Origin: Nematopogon swammerdamellus
Lineage: Eukaryota; Arthropoda; Insecta; Lepidoptera; Adelidae
Assembly (NCBI GenBank): GCA_946902875.1
Contig: OX336345.1
Coordinates: forward strand, 20,305,395 to 20,369,394
Length of the DNA: 64,000 bases
Reading direction: 5' to 3'
A program made the translations under genes and the position numbers. The notes under the pieces are model-generated. The model had not been told where the DNA came from and ran no database searches. It was given only the letters and a program-made list of their open reading frames with translations. This document shows positions 41,512 to 52,339 of this stretch, piece by piece (position 1 is the stretch's first letter; every line of letters starts with the position of its first letter).

Positions 41512-41720
41512 TTCGTTTAGTTATTTAAAGGAGTCGGGGGACCGCTAAGTCAATACCCGTGCACCTCTGAGTTTTTATGTTTTATTTACTTAGCGGTCCC
41601 CCGACTCCTTTGAGTAACTAAACGGAAATAATTTTTTTACTTTTTAAGCGGTCTATAAAAGTTAAATTTGTAATTTAACTTTTATTTCAAGCCTAAAAAA
41701 ACCCCATCAAATTCGGTCCA
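41512..41720. mobile_element. CCCCCGAC-type element, partial copy interrupted by S1
   Basis: The palindrome TTAAAGGAGTCGGGGGACCG / CGGTCCCCCGACTCCTTTGA and the downstream TTTGTAATTTAACTTTTATT match 21477..21944. The copy stops where the S1 poly-T starts. Confidence 0.7.
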
Positions 41721-41721
41721 T

Positions 41722-42104
41722 CTTTTTTATTTATGGAAACTGACACGGATGGCTACATCACCTACAACATCCGTGATGTCAGCCCATAACACCGGGTGAA
41801 CTTGGTGCCACGTCAGTGCTTCCCCCTTTGATCGTGCCGGCTACACTGAACTGGTCGGAAAACACAAACTATTTACATAGCCGTTTTGACCGACGTTTCA
41901 TTCAGTGCGGTGGTAGCAACCCGGGCGGGTTAAACCCTACCACCAAGATTAGGAGGGTAGGGACCTACAGTTTTACGAGGAATCCGAACCTCGGTCAGCC
42001 TCCAACGGTCAGCGGTCACCCATCCAAGTACTGACCGCACCCAGCGTTGCTTAACATTCAATAGCGACAGTTGACTGTCTGCACCACTGAGCTATCGAGG
42101 CTAA
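41722..42104 (-). mobile_element. SINE S1, full length
   Basis: Tail at the left, head at the right (GCACCACTGAGCTATCGAGG). The 5S-like block reads, on the plus strand, GGTCACCCATCCAAGTACTG and ACCGCACCCAGCGTTGCTTAA. Very similar to 36766..37154, including the CCCCCTTTGATCGTGCCGG variant, so both probably came from one subfamily. Confidence 0.88.
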
Positions 42105-42261
42105 CGAATTACTCGGCACATAACACCTCCATCTACGGTAAAAAATGCATTTCTAAAAAAATGTTACATAGTACCTTCGTCCACTCACGTCTTCATATGT
42201 TTCATTGTTTATTTTATTGTATAATTTCATTTCATCCATAGGTAGGTGTAACCTACGCTTG

Positions 42262-42425
42262 GACATGTCGAAAATTCCGCCAATCTGACCACTTACCTAT
42301 ATCTGGTGAATAGTGCCATCGTCAATTTTGATACTTAATTATATTATCAAGTCAAATATAAAACTATCAGTATAAATCTAAAGATACAAAGTGTATCCAA
42401 ATTGTCAATAAGTTCGTTAGTCGGA
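42262..42425. repeat. Family I repeat, uninterrupted copy
   Basis: CAATCTGACCAC, TATCTGGTGAATAGTGCC, ATATTATCAAGTCAAATAT and CTAAAGATACAAAGTGTATC; the reference for the split copy at 15700..16055. Confidence 0.5.
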
Positions 42426-42475
42426 AAAACAGTAGTCAGACTCTTAGATAATCAATTAACATTAGGTTAATCCGC

Positions 42476-42590
42476 AACCGAAGGGAAGCACTGATGTGGC
42501 ACCAAGTTCACCCGGTGTTATGGACTGGCATCACGGATGTTGTAGGTGATGTAGCCAACCGTGTCAGTTTCCATAAAAAAAAAAAATTAA
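42476..42590 (+). mobile_element. SINE S1, 3' fragment
   Basis: CGAAGGGAAGCACTGATGTG to a poly-A at 42574..42586. Confidence 0.75.
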
Positions 42591-42854
42591 AAAAATCGTT
42601 CGAGGTGATTTACTCCGGACTGCAAAGCTCAATAAAATACAACATAGCAAAAAAAATCATTGCAGTGGACTGCGGAGACACGTGTGCGAGCGACCGCGTG
42701 CAAGGTGAAAATGGCTACTGAACCCTCTGTGCGCGAACAACGTTCGCGCTTAATTTCCTCTCACACTTATCAGACACTGTCAGAAATCACATCAAGCTAT
42801 TGGCATATATTCTGAAAACCAATTTCCCAGCATCTGTATCATTATGATAGTAAT

Positions 42855-43000
42855 TTCCGCGGGGTTGTTTCCCTCGGGCGGTGTATTTTTAACGTCGCAT
42901 CACCCCAGACGAAGTCTCGGGTGCTCGCTTGCCCCGCGTGGGCGTCCGCCCCGGCCGCCGCGCCGCGCCTCCCCCGCAGCCGCATACGACAAACAAACCA
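42855..43000. other. GC-rich segment
   Basis: CGTCCGCCCCGGCCGCCGCG and CGCCTCCCCCGCAGCCGC. No gene recognised. Confidence 0.25.
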
Positions 43001-43151
43001 AAACACCGGTGACGGATCTAGGAAGTTTTGAGGGGGCGCTCATTATATCGTATGTGTTTTGAAGGACGAATGTATACGGAACAAGGCGCCGCCGCTTTCG
43101 CTGGTTGGAGTAGGATGCAATACAATCAATCAATTAAAAATTAGGTTTTTA

Positions 43152-43449
43152 TTTTTGGCGTGATAACGTCTTATAAATTGATGAACACCTGCTGCACGCA
43201 CGAAAACGTCACGTTCCATCTGAGCCTGTGTGTGCAAGCGAGAGCGCGTAACAAGCGATAGAGAGGCACAATCGACCCAAGCGGCAGTGTTGCCAAACGT
43301 ACGGTAATTGCCGTATCGTACGGTAATCGCTAGAAAGAACGGAGGCTAGAAATCGACAAATGTACGGCGTACGGCAGCGATAGGGATGCCGTACGAAAAA
43401 ATAGGGTAATTCTTATAGCTGTGTTTGTTTATGACGTTATCACGTAAAA
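43152..43449 (+). mobile_element. Family F element nested in family H
   Basis: Ends GGCGTGATAACGTC / GACGTTATCACG. It holds TTATAAATTGATGAACACC and the AGGCTC-free GCAAGCGAGAGCGCG block, then a stretch with repeated CGTACGG motifs (43290..43400). Confidence 0.65.
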
Positions 43450-43509
43450 CTATCGTCCGTAAACCGACTTTACAGACAACCACTTACAAAGACACAGACA
43501 AAGACTTAA

Positions 43510-43875
43510 CGGACGCTGCTCTATGGAACTAGCATCCCTTATTCCCTGCCACCCGTCCTACCTCCGCAGACTCGTCGCAGAGAGACTCAGCACCCCTTTG
43601 TTGTTGACATTGGGCTTTTGAGAACCCATCGGTTCTCTAAATCGTTTCTTTGTCGCACCGTGTGGAACGTTCTTCCGGCGAGTTTATTTCCTGAATCCTT
43701 TAACCTGGGTGTCTTCAAGCGTCGTATTAACGGGCTAGACAGCCTAGCAATAGTCCGCAAATCTGCTGGCATGGCACCTAACTGAGCGTGGTTTCGCGAG
43801 GAGAGGTGATTTTGGCTCTGTCGACTGCACCATTGGTCTCTCGGCACAGCCACCCATGCTGGTTTACATAAAAAA
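43510..43875 (+). pseudogene. Non-LTR retrotransposon 3' end, C-terminus plus A tail
   Basis: The frame gives IGLLRTHRFSKSF, then RTVWNVLPASLFPESFNLGV and FKRRINGLDS, to a TGA at 43783..43785. The pattern R-T-V-x-x-W-N-x-L-P ... F-K-R-R is typical of the C-terminus of Jockey/CR1-group ORF2 proteins. A 3' UTR with CCATGCTGGTTTACAT and A8 follows. Second copy at 50335..50708. Confidence 0.75.
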
Positions 43876-44273
43876 AACCATTTTTTTATTCCAAAACTAC
43901 GGATCGAAACAAAAAAGTAAAAAGCTACGGATTTAGATATATATTCAACAAATAAATAAATTTTTTCCAAAGCCTTGATTTGGTCACGTTGCCTTAAATA
44001 CGTTTTTATAACAAAATTCAGATGCATGTTCATGATTTATTTATATCCAGCGAAGTTAATCAAATCGTGTTTTCAAAAAGCTATCGATCTGTGCTGATAG
44101 ATGAAGTTTTACATATTATATTAAAACTGAATCTGTCAGGTGAGATTGGTGGTACACTTCTTGAAATTCGAGTAAGACGCATCCTCACGTCACCTTAATG
44201 TAACATCGTCTGGAGCCCCAGCTGTAGGTAGAGTTAGGAAGTTACCTTAAGGTAGCGCTTTTACTTAAATGAA

Positions 44274-44718
44274 GCGGCGGCGGGTGCCCGAGTGGTGTGG
44301 GCGTCGGCTTCTCTCGCGAGAGGTTTGAGGTTCGAATCCGGTCGGCGTGTACCAATTGGTTTTTTCTGACGAAAAAAATTACGTGCATACCTACACTTGC
44401 TGCTTCACCGTTCGGAACCGGTGTGAAAACTGTAGGTCCCTTCCCCTCACCAGGTGGTAGGCTCAAATTGTAGCCTGGTGGTTGGTACCATCGTACTAGC
44501 TAGACGAACGACGGCCGCATTGCAACTTCGGCCGTGTTCTTCCTCAAGTCCAGTGTAGCCAGCAACCCAAAGGAAACTCTCCGATATGGCATCTTCTCGG
44601 AGGTGATAAGATGCCATATCTTCTCCGATATATCATCTTCTCGGTCGATGTGATGTGCTCTGGCCCCTCTGAATCATCCACCCATACCGGGTTTCATTCA
44701 AAAACAAATATTTTTTTA
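44274..44718 (+). mobile_element. SINE S2 with tRNA Ser/Leu-like head
   Basis: Head GGGTGCCCGAGTGGTGTGGG (A-box-like) and AGGTTCGAATCCGG (B box), about 40 nt apart, with a stem CTCTCGCGAGAG between them like a class II variable arm. The body begins ACTGTAGGTCCCTTCCCC and includes CCAGGTGGTAGG, GGTTGGTACCATCG and AGTCCAGTGTAGCC, in the same order as in S1. The tail TTCAAAAACAAATA meets the poly-T of an inverted S1. Confidence 0.8.
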
Positions 44719-45207
44719 TGGAAACTGAAACTGGAACTTGGTTGGCTCATCCATCAGTCATCAACTCATCACCTACAACATCCGTGATGTCAGCCCATAA
44801 CACCTTGGTGAACATACATTGTATTGTATTGTAAATATTAATTGCACTGAAATAAAATATAGGCAAAAGGTAACACTTAATGCCTCTAGGCATTTTCTAA
44901 TAGAATACCTTTGGGGTATGATAACTGCTAGGTGAGTGGCACTGAGCTTCCCTTCGGTCGTGCCGGCTACATAAAACTGGACGGAAAACACCAACTATTT
45001 ACATAGCCGTTTCAACCGACCGTTCATTCAGTGCGGTGGTACCAACCCGGGCGGGTTAAACTACTACAGTTTTACGTGGAATCCGAACCACGGTCAGCCT
45101 TCAACGGTCGAGCGGTCACCCATCCATCCACTAACCGCTCCCAGATGTGCTTATGATCTGACCGACCGACCAGTCGACCTGCCGCACCACTGAGCCACCG
45201 AGGCTGG
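44711..45207 (-). mobile_element. SINE S1 copy with internal LINE 3' insertion
   Basis: Tail at 44711, head at GCACCACTGAGCCACCGAGG. The body is interrupted between GGTGAAC and CTTCCCTTCGGTCG by about 115 bp. The 5S-like part is more diverged (CACCCATCCATCCACTAACC). Confidence 0.75.
44816..44930 (-). mobile_element. Non-LTR 3' end inserted in S1
   Basis: Begins with (ATTGT)n, then AATAAAATATAGG inverted context, AATGCCTCTAGGCATTTTC and AATACCTTTGGGGTATG. Related to 20695..20830. Confidence 0.45.
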
Positions 45208-45770
45208 AAAATATTTAAACACACATATTGTGTCATACAATTTGTGGAAATATTCAGCATAAACCAAAACAGCCCAGATGAGAACTACAGTGCTGATTTT
45301 CAGGCAGCCCCAAGCTAAAGAATATTCTGCCCCTCTTTCTGGGAGTGCCCCCCTAAACTAAGTTTCCTAGGTCCTGCCTAAACCATCCCATTAGCAAGGA
45401 ACACCTGTTTCTGTACTTTCTGTCCTCTTTGACCTTTCGCCGTCGGGCTGCGTGCGCCTGAGTTTTTTTTTTGCTCACAGAAATATTATGTTTTTACCTA
45501 TACGCCTTTTTAATTTATTTCTCCTACTTACAAGTTTTCTCCGCCGGCAGCGAATTTGCGTAAAAATAACAACGGCTGGACGTATATGATGCTCGTGTTA
45601 CAGGAAAAATATGAAAAAATAACAACGCCGCGGCCGTGATGTCACCAAACGCCGCGGTGATATAATTTCAGTATTATTCACAGTCGAGCATCTAAATACG
45701 ATTTGTCTATTCGCACACTCGTAAATCTAAATTTCGCGACATCCGCTACAAAAAAATGTTCAGCACGCTA
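45208..45770. other. Unannotated sequence
   Basis: No recognised feature; mixed composition with GCCGCGG motifs around 45630. Confidence 0.3.
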
Positions 45771-46387
45771 TTAGGATTCCGTATTAATACGGAATCCTAT
45801 TGCTAAGCCAACGTCGTCGTCTGTCTGTTTGTCTGTCCGTCCTTCGAGTGCTTTAATAGATACGTCGGTTGAAATTTTCACAGAATACTTGTGTTATTTT
45901 ATTATAGCGGATGTGCCAACAAATAATAAAAAAAGCTAAAAGTAAAAAAAAATTGAGAGGGACCCTGTTAATTTTTTTACAAGAAACGTGCTAAGAGTTA
46001 GGGTTCCGTATTAATACGGAAACCTATTACTAAGCCTACGTGGTCTATCTGTCTGTCTGTCCGTCTATCCGAGTGCTGTATCTTTTGAACCGTAATAGAC
46101 ACGTCGTCGGTTGAAATTTTCACAGAACATGTGTTATTATGTCGGATGTGTCAACAAATAATTAAAAAAAGCTAAAAATAAAAAAACACTAAGATAAGTC
46201 CCCATACAAGACACGTGCTAAAAATAGATTAATCGTGCGACTGAATAATAGATGGCGCCATAGGTTTTTATGTATTGCATTGTTGAAAGACAAAAGTAGA
46301 CGAATAAGGTTTTTTGGCAGATAAATTATAGCGGATGCACGGAACCCTCCGTGCGTGACTGAATCTGTGTACTTGACCGAATTTTTT
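45771..46387 (+). mobile_element. Two family C copies in direct tandem
   Basis: The first (45771..45998) starts TTAGGATTCCGTATTAATAC and the second (45999..46387) starts TAGGGTTCCGTATTAATACG. Both have CTGTCTGTCCGTC microsatellite, GAAATTTTCACAGAA and CAACAAATAAT. Only the second reaches the GGAACCCTCCGTGCGTGAC end. Confidence 0.65.
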
Positions 46388-46792
46388 CTTCTGTCTGTCC
46401 AGGGCGTACAAGATGATAAGAGGTAAATTTTATCTTCATAAAAACGCCAGTTATTTTTACCCGACTGCGCGAAGCAAAAAGGAGGGTAATATTTTTTTGA
46501 GTAGTCGTTTCATCCACCGCTTATGGTTCGTGGTGGCAACATTTTATGTAATTGGCTGAATCAAGTTTTTCTTGTTTTTGATATCTGTCTGAAAACAGGA
46601 TATAATCTTGATAAATTCACATTATTTTAATAGTTACAGCAAATCTCAGATAGGTAATTGATTAATAAGAAAAAAGCGGCACAAAGAATTTTGAGTAATT
46701 AAAAAAAATATATTGGCTACCCTGGGGACAACCCCTTTTTTCCATACAAAACTGGGGACAAAATTGTCCCCTGGGTTCTAAAAATTTGGTTA

Positions 46793-47127
46793 ATACATAC
46801 ATACATATCACACACGCTGAATCCCGATAATCGGGGTAAGCAGAGTAATCGGTGTTGTGCTGCAAGTGCTCTGGTCAATTACAGCACAACACCGACCACC
46901 ACGTTTCGCAAAGTATTCGAACAAGATTAAATCGACCAAGCAGCAAGTAAGGCACGAAGACCCACCTGCTGCATGACTCGGTGGAAGTACCGTGCCAAGG
47001 TGAGAGGTGGCGAGCCTGTCGCCCTTTAGCACGGCATCTTGTCCTTATCCCTTAGTCGCCTTTTACGACATGCATGGGGAGAGATGCAGTGGGGATATTT
47101 TTTTTAAGTACCGGCCCCACACGGTAC
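46793..47127 (-). mobile_element. Family A copy, complete
   Basis: (ATAC)n tail side at the left and CCCCACACGGTAC at the right. Very similar to 39981..40318 inverted. Confidence 0.8.
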
Positions 47128-47805
47128 GGTATTTTATTTTAAATAGTTCTCTACTTTTATTTCAATTGCCTATCAGCCTAAGTATTTTATACTTATTGAT
47201 TTTCAACTAAGTAATAAATTGTAATAAACTTTTTTTTTTTAATTTGACTTTGCAGCTGGTTTTTACGTTACAAGAAAAAAATGATCCACCCAATTACTAT
47301 ACACGCATTAAGCATTTCGAAAGTAGATATCATGCCTATGATGATGATAGATGAATGGGATGACGTAAGTAGGGCAAATGGCACGTTTATCGTATCTAGT
47401 TAGTTTTATTGAAGATAGATTACAGTCGATTAGCTGTTGCCTACGTCTAGCTGGTATCAAAATAATGTCTACTGAAAATAATAAAACTATGATAGAAAAT
47501 TATAATCACCATCACCACATATTTCCTGCCAAGTATAGTGTCGGGTCCTTCAAGAGAATGGGCACCTGTCAGGCCGGCATAGGCATTCGCAAGCCCCGCG
47601 CACGGCCGAATGTCCGTGGGTGTCGTTAGACACCTTATGGGTCGCTCGGCGCCACATGTCGCGTTTTCTATAAAAAAAAACCTGGAATACAATACAATGA
47701 AAACTTCGGTATATCAAATTAAATCAAATAATTCAAACACAATAATGTTAAACAATAAATATAAAAAGATTAAAATAAATACCAAATTTATTAATTAAAA
47801 TTAAA
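47128..47805. other. Unannotated, with a short retroelement-like end
   Basis: At about 47555..47690 GCCGGCATAGGCATTCGC and GGGTGTCGTTAGACACCTTA precede an A run; GGGCGTCGTTAGACACCTTA recurs at about 19600. It is probably a 3' fragment of an unassigned repeat. The rest is AT-rich. Confidence 0.35.
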
Positions 47806-48187
47806 AAACGCATCTTCAGTCATACCTACATGAAATTGTCTACACTTAATAATACTCTAGTCAGCGCACCGTGGTTCGCTAAAAATGCTGAAATACACGA
47901 CTACCTTGATGTGCCAACAATAAAAGAAGAACTCTGCCAACGTAACATCAGCTACAGCAAGCGCTTATCACATCACCCCAATAAACTTGCAGCAAGCCTG
48001 CTGAATACAACAGGCAATGTGAACAGACTAAAACGGACAGTCTTTCTCGAAATACCTAACTGAGGAAACTGAGGAAGCTGTACCTACTACCATATGGGGA
48101 GCCGCATTGATGGATGTGGCACCTTCACACATCACATCTAATAAAAGTCATCCGACTGATTGTAGATGAAAACTGAAAAAAAAAAAC
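47806..48187 (+). pseudogene. Jockey-like LINE ORF2 C-terminal fragment and 3' end
   Basis: The frame to TGA 48061..48063 reads NTLVSAPWFAKNAEIHDYLD, then VPTIKEELC, SKRLSHHPNKLAASLLN and RLKRTVFLEIPN. The order APWF-x-N / H-x-D-L / P-T / R-L-x-x-H-P-N-x-L-A is diagnostic of the C-terminal tail of Jockey-clade retrotransposons. About 120 bp of 3' UTR and an A tail (48176..48187) follow. It is 5'-truncated, with no RT catalytic domain. Confidence 0.85.
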
Positions 48188-48500
48188 TTACTAATACTTA
48201 CAAAAATAAAATAAAACAATAAAATTGTCTTTAATAAAAAATACAAATTATACCTAATACATAATAATTTATATACATTCATAATAATTTATATACATGC
48301 TAACATTTTCAATTTTATTATTATTTATCATATAAGATTTTTAATTTTACCAGCTCTACAATTTTACAAATTGCTCTACCTGATAATGGTAAAAAAGGCA
48401 TGTTGTCCACAGGGAAGCATCATGGTACCTAGTTACTATAGGAATACGGTGTAATATGCGGAGTTCTATAAAAAAAAAAAAAATGGGCGACACACGAAAC

Positions 48501-49650
48501 ACGCCAAGTGCGAGTTGGACTCGCGCACCGAGGGTTCCGTATCATCAGCATCACTCAATATATTTGTAGGTATTATGTATGTACAAAAACAAATGTTTTT
48601 AAAAATCACGAACCGCCTAAATAAACACTACAGCAATGGTTTCACTGTGCGGCATTCGTGAAGTCGAAATATACAAAAACATATTCCTTATATGACATAA
48701 CGACATATTTACAATTTTCGCATTTTATCTTTACTTGTGATGTGAGAGCTTGCTTCTTGTACCCTATAGGTTTTGATTTAATTTGAGTGAGTTTGCAATT
48801 ATTATAATTTGCCTTATATAGCCGTATCTTTTGATTTTAATTATTTAGAATCTTCCATTTTCTATAGCTCGAAGGGATCGCAGACGTTAGTATTTCATAT
48901 TAATTTCAATTTGATATCTTGACTCGTTACTGAGAAAAAGGTTCTTGACACACAAAACAAGCAATTTTTTTTAATATCATATAACTACAAGTTTAAAATT
49001 TTAACATTTTTTTCCTTTACTTGTGCTACGAGACCTTGCTTCTTACCAAATTTTATGATTCTAGGTTGACGGGAAATACCCTATAGGTTTTGATTTGATT
49101 GGAGTGAGTTTGCGAGTATGAAATCTGACATAGATGGCCGTATCTTTTGATTGCGTTAATTTAGAAGCTTCAATATTCTACATCTTAAAGAGATCGTAGA
49201 TCTTAGTATTTCGTATTAATTTCAATTTATTATCTTGATCCGTTCCTGAGAAAAAGGGACCGTGGCATACAAAACAAAAAAAAAATATTTTTTTAATGTC
49301 ACATAACTATAAATTTACAATTTTCGATTTTTTCCTTTACTTGTGCTGTGAGAACTTGCTTCTTGCCAAATTTCATTATTCTAGGTTAACGGGAAGTACC
49401 CTATAGGTTTTGATTTGATTTGCCGGTAGCATCTAGAAGCTTAATTTTTTTACACCTCCGAGGAAACGGAGACCTTAGTATTTGATATTAATTTCAACTT
49501 GATACCTCTACCCGTTCCTGAGAAAAAAGGTCTTAACAGACAGACAGACACCCAGCCAGACAGACAGACAGACAGACAGACAGACGGACAACAAAGTGAT
49601 CCTATAAGGGTTCCGTTTTTTCCTCCTTTGAGGTACGGAACCCTAAAAAC
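48501..49650 (-). mobile_element. Long family C variant with three internal 300-bp repeats
   Basis: Bounded by CGCCAAGTGCGAG ... CGAGGGTTCCGTATC at the left and GGTACGGAACCCTAAAAACG at the right. Inside, a unit with TTTACTTGTGNTNNGAGANC, CCCTATAGGTTTTGATTT and TTAGTATTNNATATTAATTTCAA occurs three times, near 48730, 49020 and 49325. It ends in a (CAGA)n microsatellite at 49535..49590. A second family C head begins at 49651. Confidence 0.65.
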
Positions 49651-49708
49651 GGCCAAGTGCGAGTCGGACTCGCGCACTGAGGTTTGTGCACCACAAAAAA
49701 AAAAAAAC
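49651..49708 (-). mobile_element. Family C head fragment
   Basis: GGCCAAGTGCGAGTCGGACT and CGCGCACTGAGGTTTGTGC followed by an A run. Confidence 0.5.
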
Positions 49709-49949
49709 ACATTCACGGCGACCTCATTATGAATGCTTCTAGAGGCTGATGGACGGAGCAGGCCGGTTGCAAGGGGATGGCGAACGTCTGGAAGCACAGG
49801 AAGGAATGATACTGCAATTAAACTACATAACACGTTTTCACTGCCAGATTAGGTTGTACCAGAGTGCCAGAGTACCAGAGTAGTAAGAAAGATGATGAGA
49901 AGATAAAGATGATGACAGATGAAAGATGATTTATTTGACACAAAATTAC

Positions 49950-50253
49950 ATACATACTACACGCTGTATTCCGACAATCGGGGTAAGTAGAGTAATTGGA
50001 GTTGTGCTGCAGCTACTCTTGTACATTACAGCGCAACACCGACCACCACGTTTAGCAAAGTATTCGGACATGATAACTATCAAGCAGCAATGCACGAAGA
50101 CCCACCCGCTGAATGGCTAGGTGGAAGGATCGTTCCAAGGTGAGAGGTGGCTAGTCTGTCACCCTTTAGCACGGCACCTTGTCCTTATCCTTTAGTCGCC
50201 TTTTAGGACATGCATGGGGATATTCTTTTTAAGTACCGGGCCCCACATAGTAC
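49950..50253 (-). mobile_element. Family A copy, slightly shortened
   Basis: ATACTACACGCTGTATTCCG to CCGGGCCCCACATAGTAC. AATTAC occurs just outside both ends, too short to call a duplication with confidence. Confidence 0.75.
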
Positions 50254-50334
50254 GTCACACAATTACTGAATGGATTATATATATCTCATGTTACTTACAG
50301 ACGATTTGTAGGGTCACTCAGTCTGTTCCAGAGG

Positions 50335-50708
50335 TACTATCATGGACGCTGCTCGGAGGAACTTGCTTCCCTTATTCCTTGCCATCCAACCTATCTTCGC
50401 AGCACTCGCCGCAGAGAAACTGAGCACCCCTTGTTGTTGACATTGGGCTTTTGAGAACCCATCGGTTCTCAAAATCGTTTCTTGGTCGCACCGCTAGGGT
50501 GTGGAACTGTCTCTCGGCGAGTGTTTTTCCCGAATCCTTTAACCTGAGTGTCTTCAAACGTATCAACGGGCTAGACAGCCTAGCAACAGTCTGCAAATCT
50601 GCTGGCATGGCACCTCAATGAGCGTGGTTTCGATTCGGTTTTTTTTGGCTCCGTCGACTGTACCATATTGGTCCCTCGACACAGCCACCCATGTTGGTTT
50701 ACATAAAA
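50335..50708 (+). pseudogene. Non-LTR retrotransposon 3' end, second copy
   Basis: Same 3' segment as 43510..43875 (GAACCCATCGGTTCTC, CCGAATCCTTTAACCTGAG, AACGGGCTAGACAGCCTAGC, CACCCATGTTGGTTTACAT and an A run), with small insertions and deletions that break the frame. Confidence 0.75.
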
Positions 50709-50747
50709 AAATATGTACAATTTATAGACTGCTCGTTTTTTTAAATT

Positions 50748-50966
50748 TTAAATTTTTTATTGAAACTGACACGGTTGGCTACATCACCTACAACATCTGT
50801 GATGTCAGCCCATAACACCGGGTGAACTAGGCGCCATGTCAGTGCTTCCCTTCGGTCGTGCCGGCTACACTGAACTGGACGGAAAACAAACTATTTACAT
50901 AGCCGTTTCGACCGACGTTTCATTCAATGCGGTGGTACCAACGCGGGCGGGTTGAACCCTACCATG
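50748..50966 (-). mobile_element. SINE S1, head-less copy
   Basis: TTATTGAAACTGACACGGTT to GGGCGGGTTGAACCCTACCA; it stops before the head. Confidence 0.8.
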
Positions 50967-51579
50967 ATGATGTATGGAATGCTCGACGATGGTAGTTCTG
51001 TACTTTTCAACTCTATGTAGCTATCCATCTCGCTATCCATTTAGTTGCGCAATACTATAACCAATCAGTAGCGACCGAGATCTGATCGTAATTACTGAAG
51101 CCATTTGAAATGTTCGTCTGGACACCAATTCACTAGCCGCAGGAGAATCGAGTGCGATATTTCGAGAAAAATTACGTTTTATAAAAACCCGACTACGAAA
51201 AGCAAATGTAACAAGGTAATTTCATCTTAGAATGCTGTATACATAGATAGAAAATGCTTTAGTGGGGCTCCCTCTCTATGCAGATCTTTGTGAATATAAT
51301 GCATGAAGCTTAGTGACTATCCCTTCGATCATCGATTGCGTAATTTGTATCTATGGCAGACTTTCCCAAAGCATGGTTCGCGCACTATTTCTAGATTGGG
51401 CTGATAATTGGCCTCCAGGAATAACACTTTTTCTCGATGTCCCTAGGTACAGAATGGCAGTTTATAATGCGCAGTCTTACAATAAATCGCAAACCGGCCG
51501 CTTTGGTAGCAAGGCGTGGTTAGGTGGTGAAATTGGCTGTGCCGAAGCACCTTTTGGCCACTTGATACTCGTTTTCATA
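50967..51579. other. Unannotated sequence
   Basis: The first half of a 108-codon frame (51313..51639) lies here and its end runs into family C. No motif recognised. A GACTACGAAAAGC piece near 51190 belongs to the same class as 60617..60783. Confidence 0.3.
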
Positions 51580-52030
51580 AAAAAACCGGCCAAGTGCGAG
51601 TCGAACTCGCGCACCGAGGCGTTCCGTATCGCCATGTAATGGTCAGCGCCACTCACGCCATCTATGGCGTGTTATGAAATGCTTCATATTAGTTAAATGT
51701 CACGATTAGTTAAATGCTTCAAACTCTATTCGGCGGACGGTGCGCGCGCATACACTTTTTGATTTCTTCTATGGGAACCCATTGACTTATATATTATCTA
51801 TCACTGTGGGAACTCCGGTGAATTTTTACTTTTTCTTATTTTTATTATTTGTTGTTATATCGGCCATAATAAATAACACATATTCTGTGAAAACTTCAAC
51901 GGGCTCTACCTATTACGGTTCAAGAGATACAGCCCTCGGACAGACGGACGGACAGACAAAAAGACAGACAGACGGCGGGCGGCGTAGGCTTAGTAATAGG
52001 GTTCCGTACCGGATACGGAACCCGAAAAAA
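51580..52030 (-). mobile_element. Family C repeat, long copy
   Basis: AAAAACCGGCCAAGTGCGAG, ACTCACGCCATCTATGGCGT, TTGTTGTTATATCGGCC, (GACA)n and GTACCGGATACGGAACCCG. It is the near-complete inverse of 22831..23249. Confidence 0.7.
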
Positions 52031-52339
52031 GGAAATACATTTTACTCGAAATACGATGGCTTTAGTGAATTGACGCGCAGCTCTTGCACATCGCGTTGTT
52101 CCCTTCCAAGTTGACGTGATGACGTCATCACTTCACGTAGGTGGCGGCGGAGGTTGATAGATAAGCGATATGTATCTACCTACGTGGGATCTCGGTTTAG
52201 GCACCGAATATACATACCTACTGTTCAGGGGGTTGCGTATCGTACCTACCTTTTGTTGACAGGAACATAATGAATGTGTAACGGACGTCAGGTGCTGGAT
52301 TTCATGTGCCATTGACGAGAATCTCTTACATTTGTTTAA

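Larger units (their letters stand above)
43085..44190 (+). mobile_element. Family H copy with nested family F and LINE end
   Basis: CAAGGCGCCGCCGC ... GGTTGGAGTAGGATGCAA and TTAGGTTTTTATT at the left, resuming at TTTTTTTATTCCAAAACTAC (about 43876) to GAAATTCGAGTAAGACGC. The inverted copy at 54943..55371 shows these pieces adjacent. Confidence 0.65.

Noticed and set aside
42844..43133. Possible CpG-island gene at 42.9 kb
   Set aside because: A short GC-rich stretch with only small frames and no splice or domain evidence; recorded as unannotated.
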